Position numbers and translations under genes: made by a program. Positions 16,159 to 25,748 of a stretch of 64,000 bases of DNA are shown piece by piece. The notes below the pieces were generated by a model, which was not told the origin of the DNA, ran no database searches, and saw nothing but the letters and a program-made list of their open reading frames with translations. Origin of the DNA: an uncultured Lachnospiraceae bacterium (GTDB lineage Bacteria > Bacillota > Clostridia > Lachnospirales > Lachnospiraceae); assembly GCA_900315055.1 (NCBI GenBank), contig OMXP01000021.1, forward strand, positions 1-64,000, given 5' to 3'. Position 1 is the first letter of the stretch, and each line of letters starts with the position of its first letter.

Positions 16159-17442
16159 TCAGGCAAAGCAGCGGTGAATGATGTCGATGATGATGTCCTG
16201 CTGGGCGGGGGTCATCTTGTTGTCGGAGGGAAGGCAAAGGCCCCTTGCAAAGATGTCCGCGCCGACGTCTGCTGCTTCTCCCTCATCGATGTAGGCGTTG
16301 CTCTGCGCTCTGCCGGACCCCTTTCTTGTGATGAACGGGCTGTTCCGGTAGATCGGCTGCATGTGCATCGGCTTCCAGATGGGTCTGCCCTCTGCATTGA
16401 AGGAAGAGAGCGCCTCGAGGATCTCGGTGGGGCAGGACTTTCCGGGTTCGGACAGGTACAGCGCCTTTTTCTCTCCGCGAACGCTCTGGCACATGGCGTC
16501 CTTGTCGATGAGAAGGCAGGAGAGCCAGAAGTTCGGGACAGAGTACTTCCCGTCATAGGGATTCATCGTGACCGGAAGATCTTTGAGACCTTCTTTGTAG
16601 CGCTCATAGACCGCGCGCTTCTGTGAGATGTGCTCCTCAAGGTACGGGATCTGTCCGCGGACGACGCCCGCGATGACGTTGCTCATGCGGTAGTTGTAGC
16701 CGATTTCCTCGTGCTGATACCAGGGCGCGTCCTCACGGCTCTGGGTGGACCACTTGCGGACTCTGTCCGCATCTTCCCTGCTGTCCGTCAGGAACATGCC
16801 TCCCGAGGACCCCGTGATGATCTTGTTGCCGTTAAAGGAGATCGCGGCGTAGTCGCCGAAGGTCCCGGTCTGCTTTCCCTTGTAGGTTGCACCGACGGAC
16901 TCTGCGGCATCCTCGATGAGGAGTGCATTGTGGGCCCTGCAGATGTCCCGGATCTCGTCGATCTTTCCGGGAACCCCGTAGAGATGGGCGATGACGACGA
17001 GCTTCACGTCCGGGTAGATCTCGAAGGCCTTCTCGAGAGCCCCGGGGTCCATGTTCCAGGTGTCGCGCTCGGTGTCGATGAACACAGCCTCGCCGTCCTC
17101 ATAGGCAACGGCGTTGATCGTGGCATCGAAGGTCATGTCGGCGCAGAACACCTTGTGGCCGTAGAGGACGCCCTGCCCGATCTTCGGCTGCCCGTAGAGC
17201 GCCTCCCCGGCAAGGCGGGTGGCAAGGTGAAGCGCAGCCGTTCCGGATGAGAGTCCGACGGCGTACTTGCAGCCGATGACCCCGCTCATCATGCGCTCCG
17301 CTTCATTGATGTTCTTTCCGACGGTCGACATCCAGTTGGTGTCAAACGCTTCCTTCATGTAGGTGAGCTCTTCCCCGTGCATGGTGGGAGAGGAGAGCCA
17401 GACCTTTGATGCAAACGGCTCGATGCCGGTAAAGTCTTTCAT
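16159..17442 (-). CDS. DegT/DnrJ/EryC1/StrS aminotransferase
   Basis: The 427-residue PLP enzyme has the family's hallmarks: GLSSGTAALHLA (about 63-74) for phosphate binding, IEDAAESVGA (about 176-185) with the pyridine-contacting Asp, and FNGNKIITGSSGG with the Schiff-base K207. Members aminate nucleotide-linked keto-sugars for cell-surface glycans. Length is somewhat above the usual 370-400. No sugar nucleotidyltransferase, epimerase or glycosyltransferase gene is nearby, so the pathway is not visible here. The start has AAAAGGGG upstream. A minus-strand extended -10 (TGC-TAAGAT) lies about 55 bp before the start. Confidence 0.85.
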   Translation of the reverse strand: MKDFTGIEPFASKVWLSSPTMHGEELTYMKEAFDTNWMSTVGKNINEAERMMSGVIGCKYAVGLSSGTAALHLATRLAGEALYGQPKIGQGVLYGHKVFCADMTFDATINAVAYEDGEAVFIDTERDTWNMDPGALEKAFEIYPDVKLVVIAHLYGVPGKIDEIRDICRAHNALLIEDAAESVGATYKGKQTGTFGDYAAISFNGNKIITGSSGGMFLTDSREDADRVRKWSTQSREDAPWYQHEEIGYNYRMSNVIAGVVRGQIPYLEEHISQKRAVYERYKEGLKDLPVTMNPYDGKYSVPNFWLSCLLIDKDAMCQSVRGEKKALYLSEPGKSCPTEILEALSSFNAEGRPIWKPMHMQPIYRNSPFITRKGSGRAQSNAYIDEGEAADVGADIFARGLCLPSDNKMTPAQQDIIIDIIHRCFA

Positions 17443-17529
17443 GGATACCCCTTTTCCGATCAGATGCGGTCTGATCCCTGTTTCTGTGCGTTCCTATCTT
17501 AGCACAGGCATTCATCTTTCGCGAACGGC

Positions 17530-17555
17530 AAAAGACCTCCGGCAACTGCCGGAGG
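17530..17555 (-). terminator. Terminator after the beta-helix lipoprotein gene
   Basis: CCTCCGGC (17536-17543) pairs with GCCGGAGG (17548-17555) around a 4-base loop. Read on the minus strand it is followed by TCTTTT. It ends the transcript of the lipoprotein gene and insulates the aminotransferase gene. Confidence 0.75.
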
Positions 17556-17593
17556 CCTCCTGCCTCATTTCATGATTCCCCTGTGTTACTGTT

Positions 17594-19648
17594 TCATGCG
17601 TTCAGCTCGGACGGCTCTTCGACCGCATAGTCGGAGAAGGACTCTGCCGTGCCGGCGCCTGAAAGATCTGCCGTGTCGGAGTAGCTGTCCACCGTGATGG
17701 TGTAGGAGCTGGTGCCCTCGACATAGGTCGTGCCGTCGGTTCCGACGATGGAGACGGTGTTGCCGTCCGCATCTGTGATCGTGCCCTCGCTGCAGAGGTT
17801 TGTCAGCGTGCTGTTTCCGGTGACGACCCAGGTGGCATCGGATCCGAGATACAGGCTGCAGGTGCCGTCGCCCCCGTCTCCTGCTGCCGTCTCATCGTCG
17901 ATGACAGCGCCCGTCAGAGTCGAGGAGCCGGTCAGATAGAAGTCGAGATTCGAGATGGAATCCCAGATGATATCGCCCTCACAGGTCTGGTCAATGGCCG
18001 TAAAGGTGCAGTTTGCGCCGTTGGCACCGCTCGTGCCCCAGCCCCTGCCGTTTGCGTTGCCGGTGACCTTCAGGAAGAAGTCATTCGATGCGGACGGAGT
18101 GATGTCGACGTTATCGATGATGAACGTGGAGTCGGTGTTCGTCGTATAGAACATGCCGCCGGCATTTGCGGTCAGGCTCCCGCCAACCATCTCGAAGGTC
18201 GAGTTGCCGACCTCGGAGTCACCGGACATGCTCTGGTAGAGGATGACGTTCCAGAGGCAGTCATTCTGCTCGTTGTCATCGGGCATGTTGCCGGAAAGGC
18301 TGCAGTCGAACAGGCGGATGGTGTTGTCGCCCTCGATGCAGGCGGCCTCGGAGCTGTTCGCGGTGAGCGTCGCGTTGTTCACCGTGATGTCCGCGGTGGA
18401 GTAGACCGCGGGGGATCCGGTGCCGTTCGAGGTGTAGGTGCCGCCGTCAACGACCATCGTGCCGGAGCCGCGGTCGGATCGGATCGCGGCGGAGGATTCA
18501 CCGCTGGTGGTTGCCGTCACATCATATGCATAGAGCGTTCCGCCGCCTGCCACGTGAATGCCGCCGGAGGTATTCTGGCTGGTGGTGATCGTCGTATCCG
18601 CGACATAGGTCGTTGCCTTGTCCGAGTAGGAGAAGACGCCTGCCGCGCCCTTCGCATCCGAGGCGATCGTCGAGTCGGACAGGTATGTCGTGCCGTCGGT
18701 CGTCAGAACCGTTGCGCCGACGCCGTAGAAGCTCGAATTGTCACCGCCCGTGGAATCCGAGGACGTGCGGTCGATGGTCAGATTCGAGAGGTCTGCCGTC
18801 GCGCCGTTGTCGACAAGGATTGCCTCCTCATCGGTGCCGGTCGAGGAGACGGAGGTATCCGAGAGCGTCGTATCCTCGGAAATCTCGTTGTCGGAGGAGT
18901 AGGAGACATCGGAAGACGTGGAGCCGCCGGGAGCCCCCATGCCGCCTCCCATGTCATCGGACAGAATCGTGATCGTCTCCGCACTGCCGTCGTCTGCAAG
19001 GGTGATGGCAACCATTGTCCCTTCCGTGAGATCATCGGTGGTGGCGCTCATGTCAGGAGCGCCGCTGCCGCCGTCCGGGGCGTCTGAAGGAGCGCTGCCG
19101 TCACTGCCCGGGGCATCGGATGGAGCACTGCTGTCGGAGGATCCCTGCGCATCACTGCTGTCTGCAGGCTTCTCCGGAACGTCGGAGCTGCCTGTATCGG
19201 AACTGTCCGAGCTCTCCGAATCCGGCTTCTCCGGCGGCGTACTGCCATCGGATGAAGGAGCGCTGCCGGTGGAGTCGGAGGGCTGTGCGGGGGCATTGCC
19301 GTCCGGCTGTCCGCCCATGCCGCCCTTTGTGATGGTCGTGCTGTCGGACACCGTGATCTCCTTCGTCTCACCGGTCAGGGTGAGGTCATTGGAATCTTCG
19401 CTGTCCTTTGTGCCGACATTGATCGTGAGAACGCCATCCGCATAGGATGCGACCTCGCCGTAGATGGTGTCGCTCTCTTCTGTATCCGATGCGGTATCCT
19501 GTGTGGTATCTGTCGTGTTGCCGGCATCTGCCGTGCTCTCACTTACCGTGGAGCTGGTGGATGACGTTGTGGATGTGGAGCCGCAGGCGGTGAAGGTGAG
19601 CGCTGTGCCCACCAGAATGCCAAGCGCTGCAAGTGTTCTTTTCTTCAT
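17594..19648 (-). CDS. Large Ser/Asp-rich beta-helix lipoprotein
   Basis: The 684-residue protein has a lipoprotein signal ending in TFTA-C22, a Ser/Thr/Asp-rich spacer (about 23-60), a beta segment (about 62-105), a long disordered stretch rich in Ser, Pro, Asp and Gly (about 108-205), and a C-terminal region (about 270-660) made of short strand repeats such as GGTLYAYDVTATTSGESSAA and GGTYTSNGTGSPAVYSTADI. The repeats indicate a right-handed parallel beta-helix like polysaccharide-binding or adhesive proteins. It has almost no lysine or arginine after the signal, so it is very acidic. A surface-exposed glycan-binding or Ca2+-binding role is inference. It is a single-gene unit. Confidence 0.75.
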   Translation of the reverse strand: MKKRTLAALGILVGTALTFTACGSTSTTSSTSSTVSESTADAGNTTDTTQDTASDTEESDTIYGEVASYADGVLTINVGTKDSEDSNDLTLTGETKEITVSDSTTITKGGMGGQPDGNAPAQPSDSTGSAPSSDGSTPPEKPDSESSDSSDTGSSDVPEKPADSSDAQGSSDSSAPSDAPGSDGSAPSDAPDGGSGAPDMSATTDDLTEGTMVAITLADDGSAETITILSDDMGGGMGAPGGSTSSDVSYSSDNEISEDTTLSDTSVSSTGTDEEAILVDNGATADLSNLTIDRTSSDSTGGDNSSFYGVGATVLTTDGTTYLSDSTIASDAKGAAGVFSYSDKATTYVADTTITTSQNTSGGIHVAGGGTLYAYDVTATTSGESSAAIRSDRGSGTMVVDGGTYTSNGTGSPAVYSTADITVNNATLTANSSEAACIEGDNTIRLFDCSLSGNMPDDNEQNDCLWNVILYQSMSGDSEVGNSTFEMVGGSLTANAGGMFYTTNTDSTFIIDNVDITPSASNDFFLKVTGNANGRGWGTSGANGANCTFTAIDQTCEGDIIWDSISNLDFYLTGSSTLTGAVIDDETAAGDGGDGTCSLYLGSDATWVVTGNSTLTNLCSEGTITDADGNTVSIVGTDGTTYVEGTSSYTITVDSYSDTADLSGAGTAESFSDYAVEEPSELNA

Positions 19649-19722
19649 AAATCATGGTCCTTTCCAAATGATGTTGTACCTGTTTAATGGTCTTTCATAG
19701 GGCCCCGGAGCATCGCCCCTCT

Positions 19723-19745
19723 GCCTTACGCGGACAGTGTAAGGC
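19723..19745. promoter_or_regulatory. Inverted repeat upstream of the lipoprotein gene
   Basis: GCCTTAC (19723-19729) and GTAAGGC (19739-19745) form a perfect 7-bp inverted repeat with a 9-base spacer, 75 bp upstream of the minus-strand lipoprotein start. The long dyad resembles operators of MerR-type regulators, but no such gene is nearby. No T-run follows, so a terminator is unlikely. The rest of 19649-19919 shows only a possible -10 (TATACT near 19869) toward the next gene. Confidence 0.35.
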
Positions 19746-19919
19746 GTCACCTTAAATCGAACCTGAAAGAAGTTGGACAATCAATAGAAATTCACCGGAT
19801 CCGGAATCCCACACCGGATCTGTCTTTTCCGCTCTGTCTTTGCCCCCTCAAAACCCTGTGCAGGGTGTATACTTACAGGCGTACTGCGAAAAATGAAATC
19901 ATGGGGGTACTTTGCGATC

Positions 19920-20975
19920 ATGAAAGCGGACAGGTTCCGTTTTGACGGGGAAGAAAAGTGCAGGCTGAATGATCTTCCGACTGATGCGGGAGAAGAGAAG
20001 GACAGACGGGAGGAGATCACTGCCGCCTTCCCGGACAAACTGAAGAAACTCAGTGACCTGCAGAACGTCTTCTATGCAGATAAGAAGGAAGGACTCATCA
20101 TCGTCCTGCAGGCGCTCGATGCGGCGGGCAAGGATTCGCTGATCCGCCACGTGGCAAGCGGCATGAATCCGCAGGGGGTCCATGTCTCCTGCTTCAAGAG
20201 GCCGAGCGCCGAGGAACTCTCCCACGACTATCTGTGGCGCGTGAACAATGCCCTGCCGCGAAGGGGAGAGATCGCGATCTTCAACCGAAGCTACTACGAG
20301 GACATCATCACGGCAAAGGTCCATCATCTGAAGGATACCTATGAGATGGCGGATCGCGTGATCGGTCAGTCCGAGGACGACTTCATCGATCAGAGGATTC
20401 ATCAGGTAAAGAACTACGAGTCCTACCTGTACGAGAACAGCTACCGCGTCGTGAAGGTCTTCCTCAACGTCTCGAAGGACGAGCAGAAGAAGCGCTTCCT
20501 CGAGAGAATTGACCGGGAAGACAAGAACTGGAAGTTCAACGCGGGAGATCTCGACGAGAGGGATCTCTTCGACGAATACAAAAAGACCTTCGAGAGCGTC
20601 ATCACAAAGACGTCCACGAAGGAAAGCCCCTGGTATGCCCTGCCGGCAGATGACAAGTGGTACACAAGAGACCTCTTTGCGGACATCCTGATCAAGGCGA
20701 TGGAAGAGTGCCACCCCGTCTATCCGATGCCGGATGTGCAGAAGGACGAACTTCAAGCCTGCAGGGAGCGGCTTCTTTCCGAGGATGGCGGGAAGGAGAA
20801 AAAGACGGAAGAGAAGCCTTCTTCCTCCTTTCGGGAAAAGGGTGTCATCGCGATTGAGGCAGAGGATGACGACGAGCTCAAGGGCGATGCGCCGGAGAAG
20901 CTGTCTTCTTCCAGGCATAAGGACGGAAAGAAAAAGAAAGACAAGCATAAGAAAAAGGGGAAAAACCACGACTGA
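19920..20975 (+). CDS. Polyphosphate kinase 2 family protein with basic tail
   Basis: The 351-residue protein has the PPK2 core: ALDAAGKDSLIRH (Walker A, about 63-75), NPQGVHVSCFKRPS, the lid-like SHDYLWRVNNALPRRGEI and IFNRSYYEDI (Walker B). PPK2 enzymes phosphorylate nucleotides from polyphosphate or the reverse. The core ends near residue 265; the last 85 residues are an unusual charged extension (KKTEEKPSS, then acidic EAEDDDELKG, ending KDGKKKKDKHKKKGKNHD). I chose the ATG at 19920 because GGGGGT lies upstream and it gives the usual family N-terminus; an ATG at 19893 is also in frame. Confidence 0.8.
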   Translation: MKADRFRFDGEEKCRLNDLPTDAGEEKDRREEITAAFPDKLKKLSDLQNVFYADKKEGLIIVLQALDAAGKDSLIRHVASGMNPQGVHVSCFKRPSAEELSHDYLWRVNNALPRRGEIAIFNRSYYEDIITAKVHHLKDTYEMADRVIGQSEDDFIDQRIHQVKNYESYLYENSYRVVKVFLNVSKDEQKKRFLERIDREDKNWKFNAGDLDERDLFDEYKKTFESVITKTSTKESPWYALPADDKWYTRDLFADILIKAMEECHPVYPMPDVQKDELQACRERLLSEDGGKEKKTEEKPSSSFREKGVIAIEAEDDDELKGDAPEKLSSSRHKDGKKKKDKHKKKGKNHD

Positions 20976-21056
20976 GGACGGAGGAAGATTTGACTTCAGG
21001 CAGCGGTTTGTACTATCGTAACAAAATCAAAAAGGCAAGGAGATTCAAGACTTTTT

Positions 21057-23735
21057 ATGAGACAGGAACTTGCGAAGACCTACGATCCCAAGGGAATCGA
21101 GGACAGGATCTATCAGAACTGGGAAGAGAAGAAGTATTTTCATGCGGAAGTGGACCACGAGAAGCTTCCGTTTACGATTGTCATTCCGCCGCCGAACATC
21201 ACGGGTCAGCTGCACATGGGCCATGCCCTCGACGAGACCATGCAGGACATCATCTGCAGGTTCCGCCGCATGCAGGGCTACAACGTGCTCTGGCAGCCGG
21301 GCACGGACCATGCCTCGATCGCAACCGAGGTGAAGGTCACCAATGAATTAAAGAAGAAGGGCATCAACAAGCACGACCTCGGACGCGAGGGCTTCGTGCA
21401 GAAGTGCTGGGAGTGGAGAGAGGAATACGGTCACCGCATCGTCAACCAGCTGAAGAAGCTCGGCTGTTCCTGCGACTGGGACCGCGAGCGCTTCACGATG
21501 GACGAGGGGTGCAACCGCGCCGTGACCGAGGTGTTCTGCCGTCTCTATGAGAAGGGCTGGATCTACCGCGGCAACCGCATCGTCAACTGGTGCCCGAAGT
21601 GCCAGACATCCATTTCCGATGCCGAGGTCGAATATCAGGAGCAGAAGAGCCATTTCTGGCACATCAAGTATCCGCTCGTCGAGGCGGACGGCTCGGTGTC
21701 GAAGACCCGCTTCCTTGAGTTTGCCACCACACGTCCGGAGACCATGCTCGGCGATACCGCCCTTGCGGTGAATGCGGAGGATCCGCGCTACAAGGATCTC
21801 ATCGGCCAGTACGCATGGCTTCCCATCGTGAACCGAAAGATCCCGATTGTTGCCGATGAGCATGCGGACATGGAAGAGGGGACCGGTGTCGTCAAGATCA
21901 CGCCGGCCCACGATCCGAACGACTTTGAGGTCGGAAAGCGCCACAACCTGCCCGTCATCAACATCCTCAACGATGACGCCACGATCAATGAGAACGGCGG
22001 CAAGTACGCCGGCATGGACCGGTATGAGGCGAGAAAGAAGATCGTCGAGGAGCTTGACTCCATGGGTCTTCTTGTCTCCATCGAGGATCTGACCCACAAC
22101 GTCGGAACCCACGACCGCTGCGGCACGACCGTCGAGCCGATGGTCAAGGAGCAGTGGTTCGTCAAGATGGACGAGATGATCAAGCCCGCGATCAAGGCGG
22201 TGCAGGACGGAGAGATCCGCCTGATCCCGAAGTCCATGGAGAAGACCTACTTCAACTGGTGCAGCAACATCCGCGACTGGTGCATCTCCCGTCAGCTCTG
22301 GTGGGGCCACAGAATTCCTGCCTGGTACTGCAGGGACTGCGGAGAGACCATCGTCTCGAGAACAACTCCCACGGTCTGCCCGAAGTGCGGCGGAACGCAT
22401 CTGGAGCAGGATCCCGATACGCTGGACACCTGGTTCTCGTCTGCCCTCTGGCCGTTCGAGACGCTCGGCTGGCCGGATGAGACGGAGGATCTTAAGTACT
22501 TCTATCCCACGAATGTCCTGGTCACCGGCTATGACATCATGTTCTTCTGGGTCATCCGCATGATCTTCTCGGGCTACGAGCAGATGGGACAGAAGCCCTT
22601 TGACACGGTGCTCTTCCACGGGCTTGTCCGCGATGCACAGGGAAGGAAGATGTCGAAGTCTCTTGGCAACGGCATCGATCCTCTGGAGGTCATCTCAAAG
22701 TACGGCGCCGATGCCCTGCGCATGACGCTCATCATGGGGAATGCTCCCGGCAACGACATGCGCTTCTACTACGAGCGCGTCGAGGCAAACCGCAACTTTG
22801 CCAACAAGGTCTGGAACGCATCCCGTTTCATCATGATGAACATGGATGAGAACGAGGAAGCGGATACGAGCGTTACGCCGGAGGGATTAAAGCCCGAGGA
22901 CAAGTGGATTCTGTCGCGCTGCAACGACGTGGTCCGCGATGTCACCGACAACATGAACCGGTATGAACTCGGTGTTGCCGCGCAGAAGATCTATGACTTC
23001 ATCTGGGATGAGTTCTGCGACTGGTACATCGAGATGGTAAAGCCGCGTCTGTACCGGACGGACGATGAAAAGAGCAAGAAGGCAGCGCTCTGGACGCTGC
23101 AGACAGTCCTCATCGCCTGCCTTAAGATGCTGCATCCGTACATGCCGTTTATCACGGAGGAGATCTTCACCTCCATTCAGAGCAAGGAGGAGTCGATCAT
23201 GATCTCCTCCTGGCCAAAGTTTGAGGATCGCTTCTCGTTCCCCGAGGAGGAGAAGGAGATCGCGATGGTCAAGGAGGCCGTCCGCGGCATCCGTCAGGTA
23301 AGAAACGAGCACAATGTCGCACCCTCCCGCAGGGCAAAGGTGTTCCTTGTCTCCGAGGATCAGGAGATTCTTGACATCTTCGACAGGAACCGTCTCTTCT
23401 TTGAGAGCCTTGCCTCTGCAAGCGACCTTACTCTTGCAAAGGACAAGAGCGCAGTCCCGGAGGGAGCACTCTCCGTGGTCCTTCCGTTTGCGACCTGCTT
23501 CCTGCCGCTGCAGGATCTCATGGATCTTGACGCGGAGATCGCACGCCTTGAGAAGGAAGAAAAGCGCCTGGAGGGCGAGCTCAAGCGCTCCGCCGGGATG
23601 CTCTCCAATGAGAGATTCCTCTCGAAGGCACCGAAGGAGAAGGTCGACGCCGAGAAGGAAAAGCAGAAGAACTATCAGCAGCAGATGGACGGCGTGAAGA
23701 CACAGCTTGCCACCATGCGTGCACTGAAGGGGTAA
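21057..23735 (+). CDS. valS: Valyl-tRNA synthetase
   Basis: The 892-residue class I synthetase has HMGH (residues 53-56) after PPPNITGQL, the editing-domain sequence TTRPETMLGDTALAVN (about 222-237), zinc-type cysteine pairs WCPKCQ and VCPKCGGTH, and KMSKS (about 531-535), followed by the anticodon-binding domain and a C-terminal coiled coil (about 825-885) with alternating Glu/Lys/Leu. It charges tRNA-Val and edits threonyl products. Only 80 bp separate it from PPK2, and no T-box leader is seen. Confidence 0.95.
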   Translation: MRQELAKTYDPKGIEDRIYQNWEEKKYFHAEVDHEKLPFTIVIPPPNITGQLHMGHALDETMQDIICRFRRMQGYNVLWQPGTDHASIATEVKVTNELKKKGINKHDLGREGFVQKCWEWREEYGHRIVNQLKKLGCSCDWDRERFTMDEGCNRAVTEVFCRLYEKGWIYRGNRIVNWCPKCQTSISDAEVEYQEQKSHFWHIKYPLVEADGSVSKTRFLEFATTRPETMLGDTALAVNAEDPRYKDLIGQYAWLPIVNRKIPIVADEHADMEEGTGVVKITPAHDPNDFEVGKRHNLPVINILNDDATINENGGKYAGMDRYEARKKIVEELDSMGLLVSIEDLTHNVGTHDRCGTTVEPMVKEQWFVKMDEMIKPAIKAVQDGEIRLIPKSMEKTYFNWCSNIRDWCISRQLWWGHRIPAWYCRDCGETIVSRTTPTVCPKCGGTHLEQDPDTLDTWFSSALWPFETLGWPDETEDLKYFYPTNVLVTGYDIMFFWVIRMIFSGYEQMGQKPFDTVLFHGLVRDAQGRKMSKSLGNGIDPLEVISKYGADALRMTLIMGNAPGNDMRFYYERVEANRNFANKVWNASRFIMMNMDENEEADTSVTPEGLKPEDKWILSRCNDVVRDVTDNMNRYELGVAAQKIYDFIWDEFCDWYIEMVKPRLYRTDDEKSKKAALWTLQTVLIACLKMLHPYMPFITEEIFTSIQSKEESIMISSWPKFEDRFSFPEEEKEIAMVKEAVRGIRQVRNEHNVAPSRRAKVFLVSEDQEILDIFDRNRLFFESLASASDLTLAKDKSAVPEGALSVVLPFATCFLPLQDLMDLDAEIARLEKEEKRLEGELKRSAGMLSNERFLSKAPKEKVDAEKEKQKNYQQQMDGVKTQLATMRALKG

Positions 23736-23742
23736 GTTTCTC

Positions 23743-23913
23743 ATGATCAGTTTCGACGAGGAAATCAGGAAATACAAAAAGAGCAGAGATGTCTCCGAGA
23801 TCGAGTCCGAGGTCTATGAGCAGGACATGAGGGATCTTGTGGACATCATGCTGCAGACGGCAAAGGATACCGCATACGGTGTCGAGAGCGCACCGGGCAA
23901 GAGAAGGGATTAA
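23743..23913 (+). CDS. Small acidic protein after valS
   Basis: A 56-residue frame lies 7 bp after valS and 3 bp before the zinc-ribbon/TPR gene. It reads MISFDEEIRKYKKS..., an amphipathic charged helix through IESEVYEQDMRDLVDIMLQ, ending in a basic PGKRRD. The tight spacing, absence of stops and protein-like composition support a real gene. The ribosome binding site is weak (GGGGTAAG about 10 bases upstream, overlapping the valS stop). I do not recognise the family. Confidence 0.65.
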   Translation: MISFDEEIRKYKKSRDVSEIESEVYEQDMRDLVDIMLQTAKDTAYGVESAPGKRRD

Positions 23914-23916
23914 GGC

Positions 23917-25635
23917 ATGCTTTACTGCTATCAATGCGGGTGCGAGCTGACCTCTTCGGATCATTGTCCGAACTGCGGAGCCGATGTCCGGCAGTACAAG
24001 GAAATCATGGTCACCTCCAACCTTCTCTACAACGAGGGGCTGGACAAGGCCAGGGTCCGCGACCTGTCGGGCGCCATCGCATCGCTGAAACAGAGCCTGT
24101 GGTACAACAAGTACAACCTGGATGCGCGCAACGTCCTGGGACTGTGCTACTTCGAGGTGGGCGAGACGGTGTCCGCCCTCGCGGAGTGGGTCATCAGCAA
24201 AAACCTGAATGACCAGGGCCTGCACGTGAAGAACAATCCGGCGGAGAAATACCTCACGGAGTTCCAGAACGACAAACAGACGAGGACCCAGGTCTCCGAG
24301 GCCGTGACCCGCTACAACAATGCGCTGGACTCCTGCAATGCGGGGAACGTCGATGTGGCGGCCCTGCAGCTGAAGAAGGTCCTCGCATTAAATCCCCATT
24401 TCCTTCGGGCGAGGCAGCTGCTTGCCCTCGTCTACATCGAGCGGAAGGACTGGAAGAAGGCGGAGCGGGAGCTTGTCAAGTGTGTCAGGCTTGACGTCAG
24501 CAACACGACGAGCCTTCGCTACCTCGATGAGGTGCAGGGCCATCTGTCCCACCAGCAGGGAGACGAGAGAAAGAAGAACGGGGACGCAAAGGCTGCCGGT
24601 ACCGTGAAGAACGGTGTCCGGACCTACCGCGAGGGGAATGAGACCATCATCGAGCCCGTGGGCTCCAAGAAGCCGGGAATTGACGGCTTCGGCGTGCCGA
24701 CGGGACTCATCGGGGGCCTCATCGGCCTCGTGATCGGTGCGGCCCTCGTCGCCTTCCTCGTGATGCCGCAGAGGGTGCAGACCGTGCAGAATGAGGCGGC
24801 CAATCAGGTGCGGTCCTATTCCGAGGAGTCGAGCTCCAAGGACGCCTCGGTGTCCGATCTGCAGAACCAGGTCACGACGCTGCAGTCCCAGGTGGACAGC
24901 CTGAACAGCCAGCTGAGCGAGGCGCAGAACGAAGAGGCAAGCGCCGAGAAGTCGAGCGGGGCGGACGCCCTGTTTGCGGCGGCAAATGCCGTCATCGCAA
25001 CCCCCGACAACACGGAGGACGACATCGAGGCGATGGCGCAGGTTGATCCGGCGACGGTAACCGACGGGCAGTCCGATGCCTTCGTTACCCTGTTCAACAC
25101 GCTGTATACGCAGCTCCAGGATCCGGTCCTCGAGAAGTACGCCTGGGATGGCATCAACCTCTATGAGGCGGACGGGGACAAGGACTACAAGACGATCATC
25201 AGTGACCTTGAGATCGCAAACCGCTTCGAGATCAAGGACAGCTACTCCATGACCTATGTGGAGCGGCTCTACTACCTCGGGGATTCCTACTATCAGGCCT
25301 ACCTTGCGGCGAGCGAGAGCGAGCGGGCGGATATGTCCGACTACCTCGACAAGGCGGTGACGGTCCTGACCAAGATCACCGACAACTACAAGGACTCCGA
25401 CTATGCACAGCAGGCGAGCGCAAGACTCCAGGACGTCGAGTCCCTGAAGGCGAGCGAGAACGTCGGCACGGCAGAGAGCTCTTCCGGGAGTTCCTCTTCA
25501 GAGAGCAGCTCCGCGGACAGCGCATCTTCCGCAGGCTCCTCCGATGCTTCATCGGATGCCTCTTCGGCGGCGTCCTCTTCGTCGTCTGCAGCGCCTGCCT
25601 CGGATCAGGCCGCAGAACAGGCAAACGCACAATAA
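23917..25635 (+). CDS. Zinc-ribbon / TPR membrane protein with extracytoplasmic domain
   Basis: The 572-residue protein starts with a zinc ribbon (CYQCGCELTSSDHCPNCG, C4-C7 and C17-C20 type), followed by tetratricopeptide-like helices (about 30-205), a linker, one membrane helix (about 265-285, GLIGGLIGLVIGAALVAFLVM-like), a coiled coil (about 310-340), a helical domain (about 345-520) and a Ser/Ala-rich tail. The zinc ribbon and TPRs would be cytosolic and the rest outside. Similar zinc-ribbon membrane proteins occur in Bacillota without known function; I infer a scaffold linking cytoplasmic partners to the envelope. A terminator follows. Confidence 0.7.
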   Translation: MLYCYQCGCELTSSDHCPNCGADVRQYKEIMVTSNLLYNEGLDKARVRDLSGAIASLKQSLWYNKYNLDARNVLGLCYFEVGETVSALAEWVISKNLNDQGLHVKNNPAEKYLTEFQNDKQTRTQVSEAVTRYNNALDSCNAGNVDVAALQLKKVLALNPHFLRARQLLALVYIERKDWKKAERELVKCVRLDVSNTTSLRYLDEVQGHLSHQQGDERKKNGDAKAAGTVKNGVRTYREGNETIIEPVGSKKPGIDGFGVPTGLIGGLIGLVIGAALVAFLVMPQRVQTVQNEAANQVRSYSEESSSKDASVSDLQNQVTTLQSQVDSLNSQLSEAQNEEASAEKSSGADALFAAANAVIATPDNTEDDIEAMAQVDPATVTDGQSDAFVTLFNTLYTQLQDPVLEKYAWDGINLYEADGDKDYKTIISDLEIANRFEIKDSYSMTYVERLYYLGDSYYQAYLAASESERADMSDYLDKAVTVLTKITDNYKDSDYAQQASARLQDVESLKASENVGTAESSSGSSSSESSSADSASSAGSSDASSDASSAASSSSSAAPASDQAAEQANAQ

Positions 25636-25646
25636 ACAGGTTTTCA

Positions 25647-25677
25647 AAATAGCGCACCGCTACGGCGCGCTATTTGT
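25647..25677 (+). terminator. Hairpin terminator
   Basis: AAATAGCGC (25647-25655) pairs with GCGCTATTT (25667-25675) and the 3' arm ends in TTT. It lies 11 bp after the TPR gene stop and separates it from the acylation pair. Confidence 0.65.
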
Positions 25678-25748
25678 TCATCACGGAACGAAATTCTGAA
25701 GGAATTGTTTCGGAAAGTTGTACAGAAGGTGTTGTCGTCTTTTTCAGT

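Noticed and set aside
20976..21056. A T-box leader for valS
   Set aside because: Only 80 bases lie between PPK2 and valS, and no T-box sequence or specifier hairpin is present.
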